A DNA stretch of 64,000 nucleotides from contig JBAIAA010000008.1 in the NCBI GenBank assembly GCA_037893245.1, positions 3,420,001-3,484,000 on the forward strand, given 5' to 3'. The translations under genes and the position numbers were made by a program. Within the stretch, counting starts at the first letter, position 1. Each line of letters opens with the position of its first letter. Positions 53,691 through 63,877 of the stretch are shown piece by piece. This DNA is from Crossaster papposus. Its lineage: Eukaryota; Echinodermata; Asteroidea; Velatida; Solasteridae. Under the pieces are notes generated by a model. That model was not told the DNA's origin. It made no database searches and saw only the letters and a program-made list of their open reading frames with translations.

Positions 53691-55240
53691 TTATAGACAC
53701 GCAAGGATACGATGTATTCCCTGGTGTGCAAGGTGTGCCGCTCCGCGGCGGCTTTCCTCCCGTGCCAAATAGAGGGCTTCCAGCCAACTTTCCTTAACGT
53801 CACTTGTCCTTTATAGTTCCATCCTTCACTTTTCATCAACAACCATCTGGGCTTGTGCTATCCGCACCCCTTCCCGCATGAAGCAACTGCTGCACCTCGA
53901 AAAGGCATGGTGGCAGTATTATCAAAAACACAAAGACACTCTGAGACCCGTTGTTATTGAGACCATGGGGCTACTTCTGGCTTGTGGAACGACTCTTTTG
54001 GGATTTGCGACTTTTCGTTGCTCTAAGCTCGGATGTTTCTTTACGAAAAAGATCTGCTTTGGCTGTAACTCCCGATTTTGTAACACCTGTGGCAAAAAAA
54101 AGACCGATCAGTGGCTCGAAAATATGAAGGCCACACTGCCTGATACACGCTGGCAACACATCACGTTTACTATGCCTGATGTCCTTTGGCGGTTCTTTGA
54201 AGTCAATCGTCACCTACAGGGTAACCTCAGTGCAATAGCCGCTAGTATCATGCTCGATGCTGCCAAGAAAAAAGGGCTAACTCCCGGTATTTTCAACGCT
54301 ATTCATACCTTTGGTCGTGATCTTAAGCTCAATGTCCATATCCATTTGGCTATTACGCTGGGGGGGATTACCACAGATCATAAGCGATGGAAGAAGATAG
54401 ACTTCCACAAAATAAATACCATGACATGCTGGCGCTACCAGGTTCTTCACCTCTTACGGCAAGAAGCCAAAAAAGGGCAGCTCATCATTCCGGATGAGCT
54501 ATCAAAGCAATGTGGGAACAACTATCGGCTGAATCAGTTTCTCGATACTGAATATAAGAAACACTGGCATGTTCATTTTGCTGATCCCACTAAAACACCC
54601 ACGGCAACAGCTAAGTATTTGGGACGTTATCTCACCCGACCTCCCATCGCTTTGTCACGAATTAAGCACTACGATGGCAAAGAAGTGGTGTTTGAGTACC
54701 TCGATCACAAAACCAATACACACCGTCTGTTCCATTGTGATATCGAAGAATTCATTACACGGCTGATTCGCCATATTCCCGAAAAAGGGTTCAGACTGGT
54801 GCGCTACTACGGGTTTCTGGCTCACCGTGTCCGAGGAAAGCTACTGCCAAAAATATACGATCTACTGAATCAACCTGAGAAAAAAACACAAAGGATCTAC
54901 TTTCCCGAGCTGTTGAACGCGACCTTTAGCGTTGATCCACTCAAATGCCATGCCTGTGGTGCACAACTGGTATTTTGTGGTGTTACTGTTGGTATAAAAC
55001 GCTCAGAGCTTCGTCAATACCATAAGGCGCTGGCCTTACAAAAACCGATTCAGCAGGCGGCATAGGAAAGATCCGTCTGGAGTTTGGTGTTGAGTGAAAA
55101 ACAGCTTGTTTAAAGGCGTTTTAAGACCCGTAGAGTGCTTTTTCCGTCTTTCACAGGGTTTTATCACCAAATACAACTCGTTAGCTGGCATGCTGAGGAT
55201 TAGACTGCGGGCCTCGGCGTTTTGAAAATGCTATGCGGTA
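53691..55240 (+). mobile_element. IS91-family element (nearly complete)
   Basis: Runs from around the ISc boundary to GCTATGCGGTA at 55240, the same 3' end as the remnant at 52367. IS91-type elements lack inverted repeats and move by rolling-circle replication, so the 5' limit cannot be fixed. A GC-rich hairpin (GCCGCTCCGCGGC, near 53740) lies before the gene and may be part of an element end. Confidence 0.7.
53878..55065 (+). CDS. IS91-family rolling-circle transposase
   Basis: 395 aa. N-terminal zinc-binding segment (CSKLGCFFTKKICFGCNSRFCNTCGKK), the HUH metal motif in LNVHIHLAITLGG (about residue 158), and candidate catalytic tyrosines in TAKYLGRYLTRPPI (about 243-247). A C-terminal CHACGAQL completes the usual Y2-transposase layout. 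The enzyme nicks one strand and moves the element with possible capture of adjacent DNA. The frame is intact. The upstream region has no obvious ribosome binding site. Confidence 0.88.
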   Translation: MKQLLHLEKAWWQYYQKHKDTLRPVVIETMGLLLACGTTLLGFATFRCSKLGCFFTKKICFGCNSRFCNTCGKKKTDQWLENMKATLPDTRWQHITFTMPDVLWRFFEVNRHLQGNLSAIAASIMLDAAKKKGLTPGIFNAIHTFGRDLKLNVHIHLAITLGGITTDHKRWKKIDFHKINTMTCWRYQVLHLLRQEAKKGQLIIPDELSKQCGNNYRLNQFLDTEYKKHWHVHFADPTKTPTATAKYLGRYLTRPPIALSRIKHYDGKEVVFEYLDHKTNTHRLFHCDIEEFITRLIRHIPEKGFRLVRYYGFLAHRVRGKLLPKIYDLLNQPEKKTQRIYFPELLNATFSVDPLKCHACGAQLVFCGVTVGIKRSELRQYHKALALQKPIQQAA

Positions 55241-55515
55241 AAACTACGAAAATGCGCAACAGCTTTAATGATTTCCAGAGTCTCTGTTGGGATCATCGGC
55301 AGGCAGGTCTTTCACAACAAAAAGAGCCGCATTATGGGGTGTTTTATGCGTTTGGTGCAAAGTAATTTTTTGTTTTTGATTTATCTGAAAACCCATCTAT
55401 ACCCTATGGTAGACAACCGTTCCAACGAAGATATTGTAGGTACTATTCACTGTCTCAAAAAGGCGTGATTCTAGGTACCATTTTATCCTATTCAGTTATT
55501 TCTCAGGTGCCTCGT
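55241..55515. other. Upstream region of deoB
   Basis: About 275 bp without a convincing gene. TTGATT…TATACC (near 55376-55404) is a weak promoter candidate. No CytR/DeoR-type operator is obvious to the eye. Confidence 0.4.
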
Positions 55516-56745
55516 ATGAAACGAGCAATTGTTCTGGTGATTGACTCTTTTGGCATTGGTGCATCCGATGATGCTGAAAAGTTTGGTGATGTCGGTGCAA
55601 ATACGCTCGGCAGTATTGCTAAAGCTTGCGCTGAAGGGCGAGCCGATAATGGTGCTGATTACCAACGATCAGGACCTCTTTCTCTACCAGTACTCAGTAG
55701 TTTAGGACTGGTACACGCAGCCGAAGCGTCTTCAGGGGCATTTCCTCAGGGAATGCCTACTGATACCCCTATTAAGGGTGCTTATGGTTTTGCCAGTGAG
55801 ATTTCAAGTGGCAAAGACACACCCAGTGGACACTGGGAAATGATGGGTGTCCCTGTTTTGTTTGACTGGGGCTACTTCGCTGAAACCCACCATAGTTTTC
55901 CTGACGTTTTACTGGATGCGCTGATAGAACAAGCCCGATTACCCGGTGTGCTCGGTACTTGCCATTCTTCGGGTACCGAGATCATTGCTTCTCTCGGCGA
56001 AGAGCATATACGCTCAGGTAAGCCCATTGTTTATACCTCAGCAGACAGTGTGTTCCAAATTGCCTGCCATGAAGATAGCTATGGGTTAGATCGTCTTTAT
56101 CAACTGTGTGAAATCACTCGCAAGCTTATTGAGCCGTACAATATTGGTCGGGTTATTGCGCGACCCTTTGTAGGCAGTAGCCCAAGTAACTTTAAGAGAA
56201 CAGGCAACCGAAGAGATTATTCTGTGCTCCCACCAGCACCGACGGTACTCGATAAGCTGGCAGGCAGTGGTGGGGATGTCATCAGCATTGGAAAAATTGC
56301 TGATATTTTTGCACATCAGGGCATTACTAAAAAAATCAAAGCCACGGGCATACCGGCACTTTTTGATGCAACCCTGCACGCTTTTGAAGAAGCCGGTAAT
56401 CGCAGTATTATATTTACCAATTTTGTTGATTTTGATTCATCCTATGGGCACCGTCGCGATGTGACAGGTTATGCCGGGGCGCTGGAAGACCTTGATGCTC
56501 GGTTACCCCAGTTGTTAGATAGTATGGGGGAGGAGGATGTGCTTATTATTACAGCAGATCATGGATGCGACCCTACATGGCATGGCAGTGACCATACCCG
56601 AGAGCATATCCCCGTGCTGGTGTACGGTAAAAACGTGCCAGCCCAATCACTAGGAAAACGTGATACCTTTGCTGACATTGGTCAGAGTCTGGCCACCTAT
56701 TTTGATATACCTCCCATGGATTATGGCACTTCATTTCTTGGCTGA
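55516..56745 (+). CDS. deoB: Phosphopentomutase
   Basis: 409 aa from ATG 55516 ([20 protein letters not shown]); the frame is open from 55465. Alkaline-phosphatase-fold metal sites: D10 in VIDSFGIG, D in [37 protein letters not shown] at the C-terminus. The catalytic Thr lies in [12 protein letters not shown]. It interconverts (deoxy)ribose 1- and 5-phosphates, using the sugar phosphates released by DeoD. First gene of a deoB-deoD pair. Intact. Confidence 0.95.
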   Translation: MKRAIVLVIDSFGIGASDDAEKFGDVGANTLGSIAKACAEGRADNGADYQRSGPLSLPVLSSLGLVHAAEASSGAFPQGMPTDTPIKGAYGFASEISSGKDTPSGHWEMMGVPVLFDWGYFAETHHSFPDVLLDALIEQARLPGVLGTCHSSGTEIIASLGEEHIRSGKPIVYTSADSVFQIACHEDSYGLDRLYQLCEITRKLIEPYNIGRVIARPFVGSSPSNFKRTGNRRDYSVLPPAPTVLDKLAGSGGDVISIGKIADIFAHQGITKKIKATGIPALFDATLHAFEEAGNRSIIFTNFVDFDSSYGHRRDVTGYAGALEDLDARLPQLLDSMGEEDVLIITADHGCDPTWHGSDHTREHIPVLVYGKNVPAQSLGKRDTFADIGQSLATYFDIPPMDYGTSFLG

Positions 56746-56854
56746 GACTTGTCAGCCTGTGTGTATTGTTGCTATTTCTACTATGAACTTGAATGCAGTA
56801 AGGCCTCTTTAAAGATGAGCCTTATTTGTGCGTTATAAAACAGAGGATGAGCTT

Positions 56855-57562
56855 GTGACCCCTCATATTCATGCAAAACCCGGAGCATTTTCTGACCTAT
56901 GCCTGATGCCCGGCGACCCTTTAAGGGCAAAGTATATCGCTGACAATTACCTGGAAGGTGCTGAGCTGGTCAATGATGTCCGCAATATGCTGGGTTATAC
57001 CGGTTATTATAACGGCCGCAAATTATCCATTATGGGGTCAGGAATGGGCATACCGTCTGCCTCTATCTATGTGAAGGAACTGATTACAGAGTACGGTGTG
57101 GATAAAATTATTCGCATTGGTTCTTGTGGTGCCATCTCTGATGATGTGGCATTGAGAGATATTGTGATTGCCATGGGTGCCTGTACCGATTCCAAGGTAA
57201 ACAGAGTACGCTTTAAAGGCCATGATTTTGCTGCCATTGCCGACTACGACCTGTTGGAAAGTGCCGTTCAGGCAGCCAGAAAGAAAAAGGTAGCTGTGAA
57301 AATTGGCAACTTATTTACAACGGATTTATTTTACAGCCCTGAAAAAGATATCTTCGATGTTGCAGAACAGCACGGTGTTCTGGGGGTTGATATGGAAGCG
57401 GCCGGGCTCTATGGCGTATGCGCAGAGTACGGTGCAAAAGCACTGACAATCTGCACAGTGAGTGACCATATTCGAGCAGGCACTCACTTAACGCCCGATG
57501 AGCGCGAGAAATCTTTCACGGAGATGGTGGATATCGCATTAGCATCAATCCCGGGCAGCTGA
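56855..57562 (+). CDS. deoD: Purine nucleoside phosphorylase (DeoD type)
   Basis: 235 aa from GTG 56855 with GAGGA upstream; the frame is open nine codons further (GTG 56828) but this start gives the standard TPHI N-terminus. Landmarks: [17 protein letters not shown] (phosphate site), [36 protein letters not shown] (nucleoside site), CTVSDHI. It cleaves purine nucleosides to base and sugar 1-phosphate. It lies 109 nt after deoB. Intact. Confidence 0.95.
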   Translation: MTPHIHAKPGAFSDLCLMPGDPLRAKYIADNYLEGAELVNDVRNMLGYTGYYNGRKLSIMGSGMGIPSASIYVKELITEYGVDKIIRIGSCGAISDDVALRDIVIAMGACTDSKVNRVRFKGHDFAAIADYDLLESAVQAARKKKVAVKIGNLFTTDLFYSPEKDIFDVAEQHGVLGVDMEAAGLYGVCAEYGAKALTICTVSDHIRAGTHLTPDEREKSFTEMVDIALASIPGS

Positions 57563-57801
57563 TAACAGGCTCAGGCTTTATTGAGGAGGCTTGGTATCAT
57601 CATGAGCACCAAGCTTCGCATTTAGTACTTGATCGCTTGCAATCCCATATTCTGACTCATTGCTCAACCCCCTCTGCTGCGTTACTGCTCAGGTTACATA
57701 GAATGGCTATTCGCCCATCACAGTGCCTTGCAGAGAAAATTGAATCAATGGCCAGAATATGGGATTACAAGCGATCAAGTACTTATCAGCAACAGGATAG
57801 A

Positions 57802-58647
57802 ATGTTTATGCCAATGAATCATGGAATCACCGATAAGAACAATACAGCAATGGTTATAGAGCCCGCATCGCTGCACAGCTTATTGGGGTCATCAGACAAG
57901 CTGCTTGTTATAGACCTCTGCAACCCCCGCGTATATGCACAACTGCATGTTCCGGGGGCCATTAATGTACAAACTAACGAACTCATCGCCGGCATTGCGC
58001 CAGCAGCTGGCAAGCTTCCGCCGCTGGAAAAGCTGGAAGCTTTGTTCAGCCGTTTGGGGTATACCGGCGATGAGCACATTGTTGTCTATGACGATGAAGG
58101 CGGCGGCTGGGCTGGCCGGTTTATCTGGACACTGGACGTCATTGGCCATAAAAACTATGCATACCTTAATGGCGGTCTCCATGCCTGGTTAAAAGAAGGG
58201 CTACCCGTTGAAAATACGCACCACCAGCCAGAACCTACCGCCGTCTCCCTGACCATAGACCACCATTACATCACCACCCATGAGGCAATAACTGCTGATC
58301 TGGACAATCCAAACGTGGTCATTTGGGATGCTCGCTCACCAGAGGAATACAGAGGAGAAAGAGTATTCGCCACACGAGGCGGGCATATTCCCGGTGCCAT
58401 TAATTACGAATGGACGCGTGCCATGGATCCTGAGCAGGGGTACCGTATCAAAGCGGGTGTGCAGGCAGAGCTGGAAGCACTGGGCATTACCCAGGATAAA
58501 ACGGTGATTACTCACTGCCAGAGCCATCATCGTTCAGGGTTTACCTACCTGATTGGCAAAGCACTGGGGTATGACATCAAAGCGTATGATGGTTCCTGGT
58601 CTGAGTGGGGCAATTTACCTGATACGCCAGTAGCTATAAATGAATAG
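57802..58647 (+). CDS. Two-domain sulfurtransferase (rhodanese family)
   Basis: 281 aa from ATG 57802 (MFMPMNHG, ribosome binding site GGATAG); the ORF could extend to 57637 but that N-terminus looks non-coding. Two rhodanese domains (about 15-130 and 155-275). The second has the active-site loop HCQSHHRSG with catalytic Cys, and both carry the HxPGAIN motif. It transfers sulfane sulfur from thiosulfate or 3-mercaptopyruvate to cyanide or thiols. The CQSHHRSG loop does not settle the donor. Intact; ends with TAG. Confidence 0.88.
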   Translation: MFMPMNHGITDKNNTAMVIEPASLHSLLGSSDKLLVIDLCNPRVYAQLHVPGAINVQTNELIAGIAPAAGKLPPLEKLEALFSRLGYTGDEHIVVYDDEGGGWAGRFIWTLDVIGHKNYAYLNGGLHAWLKEGLPVENTHHQPEPTAVSLTIDHHYITTHEAITADLDNPNVVIWDARSPEEYRGERVFATRGGHIPGAINYEWTRAMDPEQGYRIKAGVQAELEALGITQDKTVITHCQSHHRSGFTYLIGKALGYDIKAYDGSWSEWGNLPDTPVAINE

Positions 58648-58669
58648 CCCTTGAGAATAAGATAGTATG

Positions 58670-58706
58670 GTAAAGAGAAGTAATCTTTTGATTATCTTCT
58701 CTTTAC
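58670..58706 (+). terminator. Hairpin after the sulfurtransferase gene
   Basis: 11-bp stem GTAAAGAGAAG/CTTCTCTTTAC around a 15-nt AT-rich loop, 22 bp after the stop. The expected T-run is missing because ISa copy 7 begins two bases on. Confidence 0.55.
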
Positions 58707-58708
58707 TG

Positions 58709-59810
58709 GGCGTTGTTGAATAAATCACCGGATAGCCCTGATTGACGATAAGTGGCTAAGGTTCGTATCCTAATGTCCTTTTTTTGCAGACATCATCTCG
58801 CTATGCCTTACAAACACAACGAAGCTCGTCGCCATAAGATCAAAAAATCGACTTATAAAGTGACGAATTGGTCTGATTATAATAACGCACTGCGAAAAAG
58901 AGGTGATATTACCGTCTGGTTTACGGATGAAGCTATCACTATCTGGACGCCAGCGCCCATCCAAAAACGAGGTGCGCCGACACAATACTCGGATCTGGCG
59001 ATTGAGACCTGCCTTATGCTCAGGCAGGTTTTTAGCTTACCGCTAAGGCAGACTGAAGGTTTTGCTAGATCTCTGGTTAAGCTCATGGGGTTACAGCTTA
59101 AAGTCCCTGATTACAGCACTCTCAGTAAGCGAAGCATCAATTTATCATTGCAAAAGCTCATCGATACCTGTGAGCCTGGTTCTCACTTTCTGGTAGATAG
59201 CACAGGATTGAAGGTTTATGGCAAGGATGAATGGAATCAGGAAAAACACGGTACGAAGCCTAAACGTACTTGGCGAAAACTGCATTGAGCCATCGATAAA
59301 AATCATCATGTCGTTGCAAGTGACCTTACCGGAAAAGAGATAGGTGATACTTCAGTTTTGCCTAATCTGCTGGATCCAGTTGATGGATTTGAGGTTTTCA
59401 TGGCCGATGGAGCCTATGATAGCGACAAGGTTTATCAGCAAATTAAACAGAAGCAAGCTGCTGCTAAAATCGTGATTCCACCACCTAAAAATGCTGTGCC
59501 TGACAGTAGTCAGCACAATACACGAAACGAGGCAGTAGCCCTCATACAAGAGCGAGGTCGCATGGCGTGGCAAGGGCTAACCGGATACGGCCTGAGAGCC
59601 TTGGTTGAATTGGCTATGCTTCGCTATAAAACCATTATCGGCTCAAAGATGAAAGCACGTGAACTACCTCAGCAAAAAACGGAGGCAGAGGTTTCCGTTC
59701 GCGTGTTGAACAGGATGACCGGTTTAGGGATGCCGATATCAGTTAAAGCTAGCTGAAAAAGGCCTGGATACAGGCTCGATCAGGCTGAGCTTTATTTATG
59801 CAACAACGCC
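58709..59810 (+). mobile_element. ISa copy 7 (IS5 family, full length, transposase broken)
   Basis: Both ends present, sub-type of copies 5 and 6. Left flank is the sulfurtransferase terminator (TCTTTACTG), right flank the interior of ISb (CTGCAGGGT). Only CTG is shared, probably by chance. Confidence 0.9.
58803..59756 (+). pseudogene. ISa transposase copy 7, internal stop
   Basis: TGA at 59286-59288 replaces a Leu codon (KLH-stop-AID) about half-way, before the second catalytic Asp. Other changes: LLDPVDGF and LIQERGR. The remainder is open to 59756. Confidence 0.9.
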
Positions 59811-60793
59811 CTGCAGGGTTGGTTACGAAGTGGTGATGCCTACACTGCTAATGGCTCCATAGAGTTTATGAAACAGTTGCTGGTTACTCTGCCTTCCCAC
59901 ATGAAGATTTTTTTCAGGGCTGATAGTGGCTACTTTGGTGGACCATTACTGACCTATCTGGAGGATTTAGGACATCGTTATCTGGTTAAGGTCAAACTGA
60001 AGAATCTACACAAACTGTTAATCCCGCAAGACTGGCAACCTGTCGTGCATCAGCCAGGGTGGGAGTGGTGCGAGTTTCAACACTGCTGTGGTGACTGGGA
60101 CCGGGCTCGTTGCTTCGTGGCTGTCCGGCAAAGAAAGATCGGGAAGCCAGAAAACACCCAGTGCGAATTGTTAGACCCGAAGCCAGAGTACGACTACTTC
60201 TGCTACGTGACTACTGAGTCGTTGAGTCCATGGGAGATCCATAAAGCGTATGGCAAGCGGGCTACCTGCGAAACCTGGCTCGAAGAGTGCAAAAACCAGA
60301 TGGCTCTCGGGCAGATCAAAACCGATCATTTCATGGCAAACAGTGCGCTTCTGCAATGTGCAATACTGGCCTACAATACAACACGTTGGATGGCACTGAT
60401 GAGTGGGAATCGTCAGTTGATGAAGTGGGAGCCGGAAAGCATTCGCTGCTATATGATACGGGTTGCCGGAAAACTGTTGACAGGTAACAGGCAGTTGACC
60501 GTTGCCAGTAACAAAGAGCATCTCTACCAAACGGAGTGGGATGCTTGGCTAGCAGTAGGTGACTGTTTGTAAATAGCGAACAATGGATGATTAGAAAAAC
60601 ATTCTGCTAATGCGGAAGGAGTTATCGCGCCCTGATATCAGGAATAGCAGTAAGATGAACCAAACACGACGGCTCATGTGATTAAAATCCACTGAAAAGG
60701 TAAATATTTGCTCGATAGTAGCATAATCAGAATCAGGAGGGCTTGATCAGTTGCTGCGATTGACCTGTTCGGGTTTGGATTGCAGGATTTAGG
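59811..60793 (+). mobile_element. ISb copy 4, 3' remnant
   Basis: Equivalent to the last 983 bp of ISb, from codon about 198 of the transposase to the right repeat GCAGGATTTAGG. The transposase remainder (open 59868-60572) has WLEECKN and ALLQCAIL changes. The 5' part is replaced by ISa copy 7, the same arrangement as at 12133-14021, although there the left end of ISa faces ISb. Confidence 0.9.
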
Positions 60794-60938
60794 TCCCAGT
60801 ATAAAACAATTACATAGGCTAAAACAGAGTATCGATACCATTGGCTTCATTTCCACAGCATCGCTCAAAAAATCATAGACAGCTGTAGTAGGGGGAAGTA
60901 TTATTGCCAGGCTGGATAGGCATAGCCTGTGCCAGTAT

Positions 60939-60988
<50 letters not shown>

Positions 60989-61015
60989 GAGGTTCGAATC
61001 CTCTCGGGCGCGCCA
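60939..61015 (+). tRNA. tRNA-Arg (anticodon CCG)
   Basis: 77 nt with the encoded CCA end. Acceptor stem GCGCCCG/CGGGCGC, D-arm TAGCTCAGCTGGATAGAGC, anticodon stem CTGCC/GGCAG with loop CTCCGGA (anticodon CCG), T-arm AGAGGTTCGAATCCTCT. It reads CGG codons. A single gene, with no neighbouring tRNA. No integrase gene or duplicated tRNA 3' end is visible nearby. Antisense ORFs over it are spurious. Confidence 0.97.
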
Positions 61016-61342
61016 TTAAAATCAATAGCTTACACAACTTTCTCTCGTTAAACCCTTCTCTGATATTTCCCGTTGCTACACCATTGCTACACACGTCATA
61101 GGCCGTATTTTAGCCTGGGGACCCCACACGCTTTGACGCGCTAGCGGGGGACGTAGGGCGCGTTATTTCGTTAGTGATAGGGCTGAAAACGGGGTTAACA
61201 AAAAGCCGTTGGGAGGGGGTTGGAAAGCGAGAGCGTCGGAAAGAGAAACGATATAAACTATCGTGCTATATATAAATAGGCTTTCAAGAGCAGCGTAAAA
61301 ATCTGCTCGTTATTGGTACTGATATTCAGTTTTATGGCGAAG
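61016..61342. other. Non-coding region after tRNA-Arg
   Basis: About 327 bp with no gene recognised. TTGCTACAC occurs twice (about 61073 and 61083), and a GC-rich stretch lies around 61130-61160. Nothing resembling an integrase or attachment-site duplication. Confidence 0.5.
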
Positions 61343-61711
61343 CTAAAGAAAGCTATAACCTTGTTCTGACCAGTAATGCCATACGTCTACTGCTTGCTGT
61401 GTTTCTTCATCTTCGCCGTCATAGTCAAGTTGCTCAAGGGGGACAGAGCATTTCCGTCCCTGCCATTCAATCTGGACTCTCATACCTGAATTGCATTCAT
61501 CAAAATCGGCCATTTCTGTGACAGTCACGACTTCATCCGTTTTTAATATTGAGCCTCGGGTTTCCCGAATGCAGCGTGCTGTGAAAGGAAAGGCAAGCTG
61601 GTCATCCAGTCAGCAGTGCCAGCCATTAATGCGTTCGTAGTCGTCATAACAGTCGACCACAACTTCATCCCTAATAAAATCTTCCAGTGCTTGATTTGCT
61701 TGACTACCCAC
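61343..61711 (-). pseudogene. CcbP-like calcium-binding protein, internal TGA
   Basis: Frame from GTG 61711 (GGAG seven bases upstream) to 61343, 122 codons, with one TGA at 61610-61612. Matching features: DEVVVDCYDDYERINGWHC before the stop, LAFPFTARCIRETRG after it, DECNSGMRVQIEWQGR, and the C-terminal DEETQQAVDVWHYW. These recall the CcbP family (acidic Ca-binding proteins first described in Anabaena). The TGA stands where an aromatic residue is expected, probably a Trp codon mutated by one base. It lies 14 nt after the SWIM gene on the same strand. Confidence 0.7.
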
Positions 61712-61725
61712 GAGATTCTCCGTTT

Positions 61726-63462
61726 TTATAACGTTACAGTTTCTGTACGGGTGGCTGCTTTCAGAGGAAACGCCTCGTTCAGCCATTTGATAAAATTGCG
61801 CTTGGGCTTAAACACCATGCGTAAGTCACCAAGGATCGTTTGTATCGTCGCTTTATGTGCTGATGTGTCTGATAAATCATCCAGCGCTTGCAGTAACTGA
61901 ATGCCGTGACGGTAGGATTCATTATTGGCGCGACTCACTTCTGCTTTGATCAGCAGGGTGTAAAGTGGCACAGCGCGTTCAAGGTTGTCACCGACGGCTT
62001 TAGCCAGTTCATACAAGAGAGGGGTGTCAATCTGTGCCTGCTGTGACAGTGCATAGGCTTCATCAATGGCATCTTCCGCGAGATAAATCTGCATCATCAG
62101 TTGGGATGATTGACAACGAAAAGCATTTTTTGGTGATGGTAAGGATATTAAGTGGTCGATACAGCGAGTAAACCAGTCTTGCTGATCACCAACATCATGC
62201 GCCATGTTTTTCAGCGTTTTGTAATTTTTAAAATGGGTGTTTTTTTTAAATAACGCCCATTGTGAATCAATGGCCTGCTGTGCTTTGCCGGTTTTTACCC
62301 ATAAAGCTTGCTGTACAGCAACAAGGTCATCCTGCCGGTATTGCTTTTTACACAGTTTGCCTTGGTCAATAAAGGATTGTGCCTGCTCATATTCACCGAG
62401 CTTTATACTCCATTTAGCCAGCTTGATGTAGTCATACACTTCCACAGCGACCTTCTCATTCAGCTCAATCAGACGGGTGTAGTCATTGGCAGCGTGTGCC
62501 GGCTTTTCCAGCACGCGTAGCAAATCAGAATACGGTTGTTTTGCCTCCCAACCATCAGCTGTGAGTCGGGGTAACTTATCCCAGCGGGTTTGTATTGCCT
62601 GATAAAAAGCGTGCAGACAGCCTTCACTGACTAACGATTGGTAGTCATCCGGGATGTCACCGTGCATGCAGTAACCATCATTGATCATGGTGTCGATCAG
62701 GTAGTCGGCTTTTTTCTTATCGCTCCAGTCCAGCTGTTTAAACGCATCCCAATGCAGTTCTTTTAGCAGCCCCTCGCTGATATAGCGAAACCCGCCGGAG
62801 TCATCAATGGTATCCTGTGCTTTAACGATACGTTCCATGGCATAGTCTATGACTTCAATCTGCTCGCTGCCGGGCAGTTTGCCAATAGGTTCTACCAAGG
62901 CTGATAGGGCATTTTCGACGGTCACGAAATACTGGCTGACCTGATGGTATTTGTAATAGTGCCGGTTATAGGGAATGGCGGCAGTAATGCGTTTACGAAT
63001 GGTTTTTTTATCCAGCAGCCCCATGGCATTTTCTGCCTTTATTAGCCATTGTTGCCGTAAGTCTTTATCGTCGATAATCAGTTCGGTCAGCGTTGTGACT
63101 AAAAAATCAGCGCCTTTCTGCTTAAGATAATGACTGATAAGGTCTGCCGGTTTTTTGCTGTTACTCGGGGCTGGCATGGCAAGCTGCTCCCGCAAGACCA
63201 TGGCTGTCGCCACACAGTGCGTACAGAAATCGATATTGTCTGAGGCAGGGCAATTGCAGGCACCATCGAGTCCTTTTTGCGTATAGGTCAAGTTAACCCG
63301 ATAGGTTGCAGTGCCTTCCACCTCGGCAGAGATTTTATTGCCGCGTGTTGATAGCTCACCCACCGCCCCTTGACTGAATACGGCTTCACCCCGCTCAAAA
63401 GCCTTCTGCCCGGCCAGGGTAGCCAGTAGGTGATCGGTTATATCCGGTTTATCATTATTCAC
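61726..63462 (-). CDS. SWIM zinc-finger protein
   Basis: 578 aa from GTG 63462, ribosome binding site AAGGAG seven bases before. The SWIM finger is at residues about 69-90 (ACNCPASDNIDFCTHCVATAMVL; C-x-C…C-x-H), preceded by the usual ATYRVNLTYT strand. The rest is a long helical-repeat region (TPR-like, with PHAAN- and YEQAQ-type helices), typical of large SWIM proteins whose role is unknown, probably protein or nucleic acid binding. Middle gene of a three-gene run: 63482-63877 upstream (19-nt gap) and the CcbP-like gene downstream. Intact. Confidence 0.85.
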   Translation of the reverse strand: MNNDKPDITDHLLATLAGQKAFERGEAVFSQGAVGELSTRGNKISAEVEGTATYRVNLTYTQKGLDGACNCPASDNIDFCTHCVATAMVLREQLAMPAPSNSKKPADLISHYLKQKGADFLVTTLTELIIDDKDLRQQWLIKAENAMGLLDKKTIRKRITAAIPYNRHYYKYHQVSQYFVTVENALSALVEPIGKLPGSEQIEVIDYAMERIVKAQDTIDDSGGFRYISEGLLKELHWDAFKQLDWSDKKKADYLIDTMINDGYCMHGDIPDDYQSLVSEGCLHAFYQAIQTRWDKLPRLTADGWEAKQPYSDLLRVLEKPAHAANDYTRLIELNEKVAVEVYDYIKLAKWSIKLGEYEQAQSFIDQGKLCKKQYRQDDLVAVQQALWVKTGKAQQAIDSQWALFKKNTHFKNYKTLKNMAHDVGDQQDWFTRCIDHLISLPSPKNAFRCQSSQLMMQIYLAEDAIDEAYALSQQAQIDTPLLYELAKAVGDNLERAVPLYTLLIKAEVSRANNESYRHGIQLLQALDDLSDTSAHKATIQTILGDLRMVFKPKRNFIKWLNEAFPLKAATRTETVTL

Positions 63463-63481
63463 TGCGCTACTCCTTGTGGGG

Positions 63482-63877
63482 TTACTGAATCACAGTACCT
63501 TCAATTGTTTGGATGTCGCTATCGGATGGGTGAATGGTGTTGTCGCCAATAGCGGCTGATTGAGAAAAACTATCGGCTTTACCATTGAGCACCCGGTAGA
63601 GCAAAGCGTAGCTGACGCGCCATTGCCTTTCCTGTTCATCGGCACAGATAAGGGTAACGGACTTGGGGTTAAGCCGGATAATCTTGCCAGTATGCTCAAT
63701 GCCATGCTTGTCTTTGAAGCCAACCACATCGTTCACAGACAGCGCATGACGGCTTAGCCCTTTTTCGACGTCATGGTTTACTGTGCAAGCAGTACCTTCA
63801 ATATTGAGCATATAGTAACGAATGTTCCACCTGCGGCCATCGATAAAGTCGATGACCAAGGCATGCTTTTGCTTCAA
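63482..63877 (-). CDS. Unknown protein, 5' end cut by ISc
   Basis: 131 readable residues. The start is at the ISc boundary (TTG just inside), so the native N-terminus is probably missing. Content: DFIDGRRWNIRYYMLNIEG, VNDVVGFKDKHGIEHTGKIIRLNPKSVTLIC. The second block looks like a small SH3-type barrel of the KOW/translation-protein kind, as at the end of SprT-like or other SWIM-associated proteins. Not assigned to a family. Its stop is 19 nt before the SWIM gene start, on the same strand. Confidence 0.5.
   Translation of the reverse strand: MKQKHALVIDFIDGRRWNIRYYMLNIEGTACTVNHDVEKGLSRHALSVNDVVGFKDKHGIEHTGKIIRLNPKSVTLICADEQERQWRVSYALLYRVLNGKADSFSQSAAIGDNTIHPSDSDIQTIEGTVIQ

Noticed and set aside
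57637-57801. N-terminal extension of the sulfurtransferase
   Set aside because: The 55 extra residues do not resemble the family, and a ribosome binding site stands before the ATG at 57802.
58700-59813. CTG as a 3-bp target duplication of ISa copy 7
   Set aside because: The left flank is host DNA and the right flank is internal ISb sequence, so they cannot be one target; three matching bases are easily due to chance.
60873-61342. Genomic-island integration site with integrase at tRNA-Arg
   Set aside because: No integrase frame and no duplicated tRNA 3' end were found; the minus-strand ORF over the tRNA is spurious.
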